64,000 nucleotides of DNA from Neofusicoccum parvum. Lineage: Eukaryota; Ascomycota; Dothideomycetes; Botryosphaeriales; Botryosphaeriaceae. The stretch spans positions 1,612,001 through 1,676,000 of the forward strand of contig CP087215.1 of NCBI GenBank assembly GCA_020912385.1, written 5' to 3'. Below are positions 21,681 to 31,536 of the stretch, one piece after another. The translations under genes and the position numbers were made by a program. The number at the start of each line of letters is the position of its first letter. The stretch's first letter is position 1. The notes below the pieces were generated by a model. The model made no database searches, was not told the origin of the DNA, and worked only from the letters and a program-made list of their open reading frames with translations.

Positions 21681-22739
21681 ATGCCGTATCCGAACAACAT
21701 TTATTACATCTTCACCTACCAATCGCAGCAAATAACGTTTTCCGAGTGGATTAACCTCTTCACGCTATGCCTCGCCCCTTTTATTGCTCACATCCTCGTC
21801 GGCGCTCCGGATCCCACAATCCTTGCTTGCAAGCCACCACCATGGGTAGACCGCTTCTGCCAGTACAATCCGACATCTATACTCTGGAGATACTTTGTCA
21901 TTGCGGATCGTAGGATCAGAGCAAGAAACTGGAGCTCTAGAGACATGATTGCCGCCAATGCGATTATCTGGACAAATGGATCCAAGTGGCTCAGCCCTTT
22001 GGCTCTGCAAACGACAAACGCGACCGACGGCAAGACTCCGCTTCCAGTGAAGGGGAGGATATCGTTCCTATCTCCTTCAGCCCTCAAGACTCTGCTAGTC
22101 ACAATCCAAGGCGTCCAATCTTTGTATGTTCTGATCACAGGTTTGAGAGATCACACATACACGACATCCATCAGCACTGTATTTTTTCCACTCTCTGTTC
22201 TCGGTCTTCTACGTCTTCCCGCGGCGCTCTGGCTCTTTGATGAGTCTGCATACTTTCAAGCGTCTGCGTACTTTCTCGACAGATCTGTGATTGATCAAGA
22301 GCTATTAGAAGAGCCTGAAGAGTCAGCTGCGCGGTGGCATTCGCAGTGCAGTATCTGGGGCATTTTGCCACGTCTTTTGTTCGGAGTCCTGCTATCAGGC
22401 CTTCTGCTTCTTTCACTCTTCTTTGCGGTACCTTATCCATTCGCTAGCCATAGTCCCGGAGCGAGATACTACACTACGACAAACTTGATCTGTAGTATCT
22501 ATTACACGATACTGGTTGGATTCACCTTATTTACTTGGCTCTTCTACGTCATAAAGGGTAGATCAAAGTCTACAATTATCCCTTGCTTGAGCTCACTTTG
22601 GTACAAAATCTACACTGGTCTTCTGTTTTTCCTTGGGTGCGTAATGATAATCATCAGCGCTTTTGAGACCAGAAGAATGGAACAAGGAAATTACACGTCA
22701 TTCCCAGTAGGTTTGGAGGACAGGAAAAGCTCTACCTAG
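21681..22739 (+). CDS. Hypothetical membrane protein with about six transmembrane helices
   Basis: Single exon, 352 residues, start chosen at ATGCCGTATCC after a pyrimidine-rich leader. I do not recognise a named family. Hydrophobic segments: LFTLCLAPFIAHILVG (about 28-43), LLVTIQGVQSLYVLITGL (about 140-157), FFPLSVLGLLRLPAALWLF (about 170-188), LLFGVLLSGLLLLSLFFAVPY (about 238-258), ICSIYYTILVGFTLFTWLFYVI (about 273-294, split for length) and YTGLLFFLGCVMIIISAF (about 312-329). After helix 5 comes a basic loop with GRSKSTIIP. Short ends and no catalytic motif fit a fungal-specific orphan membrane family. A broken second copy of its 3' half lies directly downstream (22980-23420), so this is a tandem family in which one member has died. 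Function unknown. Confidence 0.65.
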   Translation: MPYPNNIYYIFTYQSQQITFSEWINLFTLCLAPFIAHILVGAPDPTILACKPPPWVDRFCQYNPTSILWRYFVIADRRIRARNWSSRDMIAANAIIWTNGSKWLSPLALQTTNATDGKTPLPVKGRISFLSPSALKTLLVTIQGVQSLYVLITGLRDHTYTTSISTVFFPLSVLGLLRLPAALWLFDESAYFQASAYFLDRSVIDQELLEEPEESAARWHSQCSIWGILPRLLFGVLLSGLLLLSLFFAVPYPFASHSPGARYYTTTNLICSIYYTILVGFTLFTWLFYVIKGRSKSTIIPCLSSLWYKIYTGLLFFLGCVMIIISAFETRRMEQGNYTSFPVGLEDRKSST

Positions 22740-22979
22740 AGTCTCCTCGTACCGATAAGGAGAGTCTGAGATTTTCTTGGTGTCATGGGCAGCTGGGAAC
22801 CCTGCGAGTGAGATCTATTTTATTTATTGTAACGGGAGCGCCACTTACAATCTCTTTGTCTTCGTCTCTTTAAGCTTTACTAGTTATATTTTTCTTTTAA
22901 TGAGAAATAAGTCATTATATTGAGCTTTGTCTTGGTGGGGCGACTGGGTTGGCTAGCAAGAGTCCTCCGCTGTGTAGCT

Positions 22980-23420
22980 ATTGCGCTTTTCAGAATGCAA
23001 TGAGTATGAATGTTGAAGCCCCCCAAAGCAGTCTTTGAAGCATTTTTATTCGATTCTATTTCTTATCGTAGGTGGCTGGCCTGCTTACCATTGCGAATTT
23101 CTATATGCTTCCGAGTCCGCTTCAGCTGGCTTCTCTCAGAGTACGTGAATTTTGCCAGAGTTAGTCTGCCTTGGCAGAACCTATATTCTTTACCTCTCTT
23201 CTTGGAATTACTACAATTACGATGTTAGTGTACATTGTAACGGGAAGAGCCAAGTCAACAGTCATACCTACCATGATTGGGACACCTCTGGTATAAGACC
23301 TACAGATTAGTATTGTTTCTCAACGGCGTAGCAATAATCGTTCTCAACACACTTGGACCAAGAAAGATGGAAGATAGAGTGTGGCCACGTATCCACGGAA
23401 GTTATAAAATGTGGCAAATT
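22980..23420 (+). pseudogene. Degenerate tandem copy of the six-helix membrane protein
   Basis: The block translating to FTSLLGITTITMLVYIVTGR then AKSTVIP (about 23195-23260) parallels helix 5 and the following basic loop of the upstream protein (FYVIKGRSKSTIIP). After a one-frame change near 23270 the block HLWYKTYRLVLFLNGVAIIV, then LNTLGPRKMED, parallels its final helix and tail (LWYKIYTGLLFFLGCVMIII, ETRRMEQG). Stops and the frame change break it. Upstream parts are barely traceable. AT-rich composition fits drift or mutation of a duplicate. Described only; not reconstructed. Confidence 0.75.
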
Positions 23421-23728
23421 ACATGTATGTATAACAGTCCATGTGTATTTAGCGCGAGAGAATGGTATGGGTATATTGGACACTTCCACTGCCATCTTCT
23501 CCTCACCATGCCAAGATTCTACCTTTGTTGAAGGATTACCTACTTTGCTATATAAATATACAAGCTAATATGAGAACCTGGAAAGTTAAGGAACTTTGGA
23601 TTGCATAAAGAAGACTGTGATGTATTTTCATCAGACAGTACAGTGCAAGGTGCAGGACCGGCCATTGTAGTGCAGCAACCCAAGTAGATCCTCACCCCTC
23701 AATATCGTATCACCAAAAATGTTTCCCC

Positions 23729-25927
23729 TCACTGTCCCTCCAGCTCCCTAGCTAGACGTTCATCATTCGGGACCCAACCCAAACGGGGTAACCCGTCCAC
23801 ACTCAGGATCAGATTCTCCTCCTCAAACGCCGCCCTCACCGTGTCCGTTCCCGGCGTGCTCGTAAACAGCACTTTGACGGCAGCGGGAAGGCTCTCGTCC
23901 GCAGTAAGAGCCAGCAAGCTCGAAAACACGCGCAGCGCCTCGTCCTCAAACTCCGGACGCTCAAAAAGGACCACGCCATCGACGATGCACACTAGCGTGG
24001 TGGTCTCGGGCAGCCGCTGTACTAGCCAGCCCAGAAGCTTGATCTGCTCATCGAGGCTGCCAGCCTGCAGGGCGGCGAGGTTGATTTCGTTGTGCAGTGG
24101 ACGTGTGTCGAAGGCGTGCTGACGTAACAGCTGGTCAATCAGGCTGGCGAGCATGGGACGGGCGCCGATGCGAGCACCTGATTCGGTGGCGTCGATATGA
24201 AGGCTGCAGAACCACAGTGCTGACACAAGCTGCTCTTTTGCGCGCAACGCATGCGCCAAGGTGGAGCAAAAGATGGATAGCGGAGATGCACCAGCCACTG
24301 TTTTGGGAAGCTGCCGGTCCCACTGGACGAGAAGCTTGGCCGAGCGTGGAAATACGATCCAGTTGCGGAAGAGTGGAGCATTGACGATCTGCTCCGCCTG
24401 AGATCGTTGCTTCGCGGGTATTTGTGCCTTCTTGTCTGTGACAAAGGCGGCATCGGTGAGGTCCAGATCTGGAATATCAAGTATCCGACGCAGTGCTTCT
24501 TGGTTGATGTACCACTCAATGACGAGGGGCGGGGGCGGAGGAGTCAACCTGAACTGCTCCAGTTCCACGTTTCTGACTTTGAGGTACATTAACTCCTGCC
24601 GAGAAGCCTCAACTTCAGCCTCCCTTCGTCGTAGGTCCGCTTCTTTTTGTAGTAGGTGGTCGGTCAGCAGATAGTTGATCGAGTTAATTCCATCCGTTAG
24701 CCTCTGGTTGTTTTCCCGCTGTTCTTCCCATATTTGCCTCTGAATTCTTTGCGTCTCCTGGGAGTCTTTTCGAGGAGGAATTGAGATGTTAGTTTCATGA
24801 GTGATGAACAAATTCAGCAAGCGATGTAATGGCCTGGGGCATACGTACACATGTGGGACTCGTGGATGTGCGACTTCGTAGCTTCCTCCATTAGGCTTCT
24901 GCTTTTTTCTTTGATCGTACTGAGGCTCTGTAGCAGACCAGCCTCGTAGTCTCCACCCATGAGGATGGCCTTTCCACCCTGCCAAACTTTACATGGCAGG
25001 TCTTGATTTAGCTCTGTGAAGGCCCGTACGCAGGAGTGCGCAGCTTACATTCGTTGCGGATGAAGAAGCCGATAGCTTGTTCGACTGCATCTAGTGTTGC
25101 GACAGTCAAATCCACGGATGCACTCAGGATGTTCTCATCCTTCGGAAAAGTCCCCAGGAACAGCTCGACATCCGAGAAGATGCTGGTAAGGCCGTCAAAG
25201 CCTTGGAGAACCTCTTTGCGAACGCGTGCAGCAGTCCTGACAGCCTGGGTACCACCTTTATCAGCCACACAGGGCGGCTCCACCAGAAGAGTTTAGGATG
25301 TGCCTATCTTACATCTAAAAGAACTTCCACAGCACCTAAGACAGGCGTGGCATAGGGATCGTTAGGGGCAATTTTGGAGGCAATCCTGGCCGCTTCCGCC
25401 ACTGGGGTGATCTTGTCAGCCGCCTTCCGCCGTACTTTCCGTAGCCATCCCACTGATCCTCCCGCCTTCTCGTAGCTTCCTCGCGCAGCATCAAGCGTGT
25501 CGTAGATGGCGTCCCAGTCGTCTTTTTTCCGGATGTCATACACTGTTTCCGATCGGCCTTTCGGCTCCTTCCTGGCTCTGAATGAAGCCATGGAATCAGG
25601 GAATATGCTGTTCCAGAACTGCATTGCCTTAATGTCCGTCCAAATTGGTCTCGTAGTGAGGAAGTTCCCATATGGGGGTGGAGCCAAAGCGCCATTGTTA
25701 GGGCTCTGCGCCACAGTTTGGCTGATGGGGACGTATTTCCCGGACATGTAATCGTAGCGCACAGGGGGATTCACAAATGCCGGATGGTACTTAGGGAGGT
25801 GGTTGTCAATAAAGTCGACTGTCAAAGGCTGGTGACCGAGTCTGGGTATGGAAGAGTTTGGAAAAGTCATGATGGGTGGGGTTAGAGGATGAGAAGGCTC
25901 TAGGCTGCTGATGTTCATGGACCCCAC
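23729..25927 (-). CDS. Fungal STAND-like protein lacking a P-loop
   Basis: Exons 25313-25927, 25049-25244, 24845-24978 and 23729-24757 join in frame to about 657 residues. The first intron ends at GGTACCCAG, giving EVLLD followed by AVRTAARVRKEVL. Layout: a Pro-rich start; an alpha-helical domain (NDPYATPVLGAVEVLLD to AVEQAIGFFIRNE) like the N-terminal domains of fungal STAND/NLR proteins; a coiled coil rich in E/R/Q (about 315-380); then a C-terminal NTPase-like domain. That domain has LLVQWDRQLP where a Walker A loop would sit, a LWFCSLHIDA strand, LIDQLL, and TTLVCIVDGVVLFERPEFE in the Walker-B/sensor position. No GxxxxGK is present, so nucleotide binding is doubtful. Family knowledge suggests a signalling role in recognition or stress; that is inference. 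It is divergent from the AAA+ gene. Confidence 0.7.
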
Positions 25928-26702
25928 ACTCGACTTCCCGAATTATAGTAGCACTGGCCACATTCGCTAATGGAGTTGGCAAAATTGCCGCTAGCTATTT
26001 CTGATGCTTCAGGCGATTGGCGCAGCATGAGCCTAGTGGGCATCGGAGTGGAATTACAGAAAGTGTTGCTTTGTCCGTGTGGAGGGTTTGTGACCCACCA
26101 CCAGGCGCTAGGGGAAGCTGACTGATAGCTGGTATATGTGCTGGCATTCTCCTATAGGTCAGGCGTCTTTATGGGATTCCACTGGGATTGAATTCGCACA
26201 AGCGAGGAGGGGAGGGGTGGGGGCGGGATTCAGAGTGAAACGCACAAGATGTTCAGCCTTGCGCCATCGAAGATAGAGATTGGCTATTGACTCAGCCGGG
26301 CTTACGCCACTAGAAATCAATAGTATGATAATTCTAATGAGTGTAGCGAGGCTGACACGCTAGACGGATACCAGCCTGGACTCAACGCAGCATGCAGCCA
26401 CCAGCTTACTGCAGGTGTACATTTTATTAAGGCGGCCTTGTAGCCCATGCAGTTCTAGTACTCAGCCTTCTATCACGTTATTTCCAGCCTTGTGCAGTTT
26501 AAGACGTTTCCTTGGACAAACTTGGCCGGCTGGGAGCCACAGGTGTGATTGAACAACCAAGCAAAACACCCAGCCTGCGCTAATTCCTGATCCTAATTTC
26601 TCTCCTTTCATCAGCATCCTTGAAGATACGATCTAGCACCTCTGAATCCGAGTGTGTTTGTTATCTATTTGATCCCGTACGCTTGAACCAGTATTGCGGG
26701 AA
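25928..26702. other. Divergent promoter, STAND-like and AAA+ genes
   Basis: 775 bp between two divergent starts. No coding signal. A G-rich patch (GAGGGGAGGGGTGGGGGCGGG) is at about 26207-26228. Confidence 0.6.
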
Positions 26703-29700
26703 ATGGAATCAAACGACATCAGCCAAGAGGCTGACAGTATCGAAACCAATTGGAGAGATGAGAGTTCGCTTCGAACACCGTTAGCTCAAGATGAAGATGA
26801 AAAGAGAGACCGTGTAAAGGAAGACGCCAGCAACGTTGTTACTCCAGTCGGAAATGGCCAAGCGACCGCTACCCACGGTGCTGTCAATTTCGTCAATGAG
26901 ATTCAGGCCTTGAAGATGAAAGTCTTTGAGCTTGAGCAAAAGGCCCAGGTCGACCTGGCAGGCTCCAGGAGAGATGCGCCAAGTCCGCGCCTGATGGATG
27001 GCAACGATGAACATAGAAGAATGGAAGAATGTCTTTATAGACATAGAAAAGAGTGGGAAGAGAAAGTTGGGCCAGGACCTTGGAATATGGGCATTCTGGA
27101 AGTTCGCGAGAACGATGAAACGACGCAGGGGGGACCGTGGAGGTATTATTGGCCGACATACAGCGCGCGGAAATACCGCCGACCAGACCCATTCGATTCA
27201 TCTCACGACTGCGCAGACGGCCCGGACGACGCTGATGCCAACGAACCCGACGATTACGACTATACCATTGATTTTGGTGGCCGGCGTGATAAGCTCCGAA
27301 AGAACTTTGAGTGGGAAATGGACCGCCTCTGGTTAGCTGAAGAAATGGACAGCCGCAGACGTGCTAAAATTAAGGCAGCCGAGGAGGAGCGCCTTCGGGA
27401 TGGTCATTCAGCCAAGACAAAGGCCCAGCACAAGGAAGACGGAGTAGGCGCAGCAGGCAATGAGTCTGAAGAAGAGAAATCGCTATTCCGCACACATGCC
27501 CAAGCGAAGCTAAACCGACTCAACTGGATCCTGTTCAAGCGGCTCGCCAAGGTGGAAGATAAGGAGTCATGTGTTATCGACATTCTCAAAGGAGAACCTT
27601 CTGTGGACGATGACGTTGGTGGCTTCAGGCTTTGGTATGGCTTCTCGGGCCGTCGAGTCCGTAAGTTAGAAGGACCCAAGGATCGAAAAGCCCTCGCATC
27701 AATGGTTCCCGGACAAGCGCCACTTCCCGAGAGAATTCGGATCCATTCTCTTCCCCTTTTGCAGATCCTCGCCACTGTTCTCGACCCAAGCAATATCTCA
27801 CGGTATGGGACGCCGGTCGTCTTGATCAGGCCATTTAAAGCACTTGCATACCGCGCACAAGCTCTGCAAGAATGGTGTAATGCGCTAGAGAGGAAGTTGA
27901 AGACTGGGTCGGAAATGAAGGAAGGGTTCCTAGCTGCCGCGAAAGAATCGGCTGCTGACTTGCTGGAAGAAAGCGCTGCTGTTCAGGGGCCGGAAAGGAA
28001 CCCAGGTCAAGCCGGGCGCAACGATGATATTGTTGACGGAAAATCATCGTCAAAAGAAGCCGCCATGATGGGAGAGCATCCAGCTCGAGAGAGAAGTGAC
28101 AACAGTCGGGATGACCGAGATGACCAATCTGATCAAGAAGAGGAAGATAACGACAACGAAGAGGAGGAGGGGAATGTGGAGGAAGATAAGCCAGACGACT
28201 TAACAAAATCCCCTGTAGCACTGGAACATCTGAAATGTCTCCTAAACTTTATGGACGCCGACATCTCAGCCAAACAGTCGTATCTAGACGACCCTCAGTG
28301 CCGAAAGGTCTTCTTCTCGGACCTCTGGCTGCTTTATCGGCCAGGGATTGAAGTGATCGGCAGCAACGGAAAGCAGGCCTACCGAGTCATCGAGGTTACC
28401 AGCGCGAAGCACCGTGTCACTCCTGCCTGGCAGCGGTGGTATAATGCCCCTTCTAATAAACGCAACAAGAAGCCCTTCAGCATCACCTGCGTTCACATCG
28501 ACTTTGACGGGAAGAACCTTGGTCCTGTACAAAATGTCTTTGACTTCAACAGGTTTGACGGCGAGAGGGACATTACCTCATTGGAAGTATATCCTCTGCG
28601 TTTCCATCCTGTGCGACAGTCAGATTTCAGTGACACCGAATGGAAAGAGTTCGAGGCTGTCCCCGACATTGAAAAATATCGGCAGAAGCTTATAAATCGG
28701 GGCAACAAGTTTCTGGAAGTCGCAGCGGTGAAACACATGTACTACGCTGGCCCGACACTGGAGATGCGGGAAGAGGTCGAGAGCCAAGTGGTCATTGATT
28801 TTGAGACGGCCTTCTCTGTGGAGGACAAAGCTCAACATCTTTGGAAGCCAGATCTGACAATGCTCATCGGCAACCCATCACCAGAAGGAGATGAATCAGA
28901 CGATGAAGATGAATCCTGCAAGGCGGACTGCTGTCGCGGCGAGTTCGTGCATGACGACTCGTATGTGGACCAAAAGCAGAGGAATGAGTACATTGAAAGC
29001 CTGCTGCCCAAAGCAAATGCCCAGGACGAGCAGCCTTCGGTCGCCATCATGCCACGGCCATTGAAAGAGGTGCTAAAGGGCCCTGACAATAATCTCACCG
29101 TCTCGAAAGATGAACTGGCCATAATGTCATACCGTGTCTTTGGCTTCGTTCTGCGCAGTCGTAAATGGGGTAAGTTTTTCTCTCGGGATTTCCCAATATT
29201 CAACTGTTCATTTCGTACTAATATGGCTCCCATTCCAGCCAAGTTGGACCTTGCTCACCTGTCCGATGTCCACCGGCCCAATGCACCCGCAGCGGCTACC
29301 AAAGACCCCAACACACAGGAAAGTAAAGAGAACAACAAAGAGAGAGAAGAGTCTACCTCCACATTCAACCGACTCGTGCTCGAAAAAGGACATAAGAATA
29401 TGATCGAGTCGCTCATCGCTCAGCATTTCCGAGACAAAAAGTCGACATCGCATCGGACAGGCGAATTCGACATTGTTAGAGGGAAAGGTGATTTGCACTT
29501 TGTATCTCTCAAGGTTTTGGTCAAACATGAAGCTAACGAAAATTTCAGGAAAGGGGCTTATTCTACTTCTGCACGGCGCTCCCGGAGTGGGGAAAACATC
29601 GACGGCTGGTTCGTAATTGTGACACCACGCTATCCTTAAACATGTCACATACTGACAGGTGTGTCTGAACAGAAGGAGTGGCGGAAATGTTCAAAAAGCC

Positions 29701-31142
29701 ACTGTTTCAAATCACGTGTGGCAAGTAGAACAAGTCTTTACTACTGATTAAGCCCTGCGTGATAAACAATTGCTAACACATCAGTGCTATTTTGGTTATC
29801 AGGCGATCTCGGAACAACTGCCCCAGAAGTAGAAAAAGCTCTTGAGACAAACTTTGCCCTCGCCAACAGGTGGGACTGCATTCTCCTCCTTGATGAAGCA
29901 GATGTCTTCCTTGCGGAAAGGACTAAAGAAGACTTCAAACGAAACGGATTAGTGGCAGGTCAGTGGAACGCACCAGTTCACATTGAATACATTCTACGAT
30001 CATGACACTGATGGATGACACTAGTTTTCTTGCGTGTCATGGAGTACTATGCTGGTATTCTCTTCCTGACGACAAACCGGGTCGGCGACTTTGACGAGGC
30101 CTTCACATCGCGAATCCACATCAGCCTGTACTATCCGGCACTTGACATGGACAAAACAACAGAGGTGTTTAAGATCAACATGGAAATGATCGAGGAGCGG
30201 TTCTCCAAGAAGGAACGACGAATCGATATTGACAAGTACAATATCGGCATCTTTGCGGCCCAGCACTTTAGTGAGCATCAACAGGCGCGCTGGAACGGCC
30301 GTCAAATCCGCAACGCCTGCCAGACTGCACTGGCGCTAGCTGAGTTTGAGGCTCAGGGCAAAGACACCAAGGATGTATTGTTGCCCAACGCGGTTGTTGA
30401 GCTGAGAGTACGCCATTTCGAGATTGTGCGCGACGCCTACCTTGAATTCACCAAGTACATGATCAACCTGCATGGCACCAGCGACACTCGGCGTGCTAAA
30501 GAGGCCAAGTTACGTGCTATTTGGATCGACGAGAACGACCGCCTTGTGACTACCAATGACATCGGCGGCGCAGAGGGAAGTAAGAAGGCGGCCTTCGCCC
30601 GCAACTCTCGGGTCCAGTCGCCTGCGAATTATCGACAACAACAGCCACCACAACACGCGTTGCAACCTTCACCATCCCCACAGCTACAACAAGGGTTCCA
30701 GCAACCAGGTGTGCGGGAACAGCCGCAGCAGCAGTACTACCAGTATCAGAACCTCTCTGCGCCGCAGCAAGGCTATCACGATGCGAGCCAGATGCAGACG
30801 CAACCACAACAGTTCCCCACGAGCCAGCTTTGGAGCAGCCCAGGGCCTTACGGCAGACCCACTACTTTCCAAGGACCAACGGAGGGACACGAGCAATTTT
30901 CGGTTCCACAGCAAACGCCCCCGACGCCGACGCCGCCACAGCGTCAACAGCAACAGCAACAGCAGCAAGTCAACCCACCTGGATTCAACCAGGACATTCG
31001 AGATCTGTATGCAGCATCTGGTCAGCAAGGCTCAGGAGGAATGCCACCCAGCAACTTCTCGCAGGGTGGGGGAGGCGGTTATGCGCCGGGACTCTCTGGC
31101 CCTGGGCAGCAGTGGCCAGGGGCCCAGGGGCCAGGCCAGTAA
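26703..31142 (+). CDS. Large AAA+ ATPase with Q-rich tail
   Basis: Six exons (26703-29169, 29239-29487, 29549-29608, 29673-29720, 29803-29958, 30025-31142) give 1365 residues. The N-terminal 600 residues are charged, with acidic/basic low complexity (DQEEEDNDNEEEEGN). A middle domain (about 520-780; LWLLYRPGIEVIGSNGKQAY, then VIEVTSA) matches the region found before AAA in many fungal AAA proteins. The AAA core is split over small exons: Walker A GAPGVGKTS (about 915-923), GDLGTTAPEVEKAL, Walker B CILLLDEADVFL, sensor-1 FLTTNRV, and FDEAFTSRIHISLYYP. The tail (about 1180-1365) is rich in Q/P/G. Intron 29721-29802 appears to be GC-AG (GCAAGT donor); only this choice restores ITCGDLG. The role in this fungal family is unclear; it lies between a STAND-like and a HET-domain gene. 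Confidence 0.9.
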
Positions 31143-31536
31143 CAGCTGGGTCAACGTGTTCGCGACTTATAGCTGACTCCATTTTCCCCATTTCCTATCT
31201 GTTAGCCCATTTTTGCTTTTTCTCCTGACGACCTGATGGGATTTCTCAGCTTTGGTTACTATCGGACTGTTCGCGATGCCTTGTAGGGTCAGTTTGAGGA
31301 AATAAATTTTTGGAGTAGAGAAATGTGGCCTTTGAATCTGTGACACAATAATTTACTATGATTTCTTCGCAAATCCATCAGTACGTGCAAATCCAAAGCG
31401 GATGCGGTGCCTTGCAGGCTGTTATTGGGTTATCCTGGCGCTGTGGAAGAACCCGGCGACAAGCCCGGTGGCGTCGCGAGTCATTGCGCTTACTCTTGCT
31501 GTGCGGGGCTTCCTCAGAACAACACCTGCCGCCGCC
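31143..31536. other. AAA+ 3' region and HET-gene promoter
   Basis: GGAAATAAAT at about 31299-31308 contains an AATAAA. The HET frame is open upstream of 31537, but without an earlier ATG of good context that I can favour. Confidence 0.5.
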
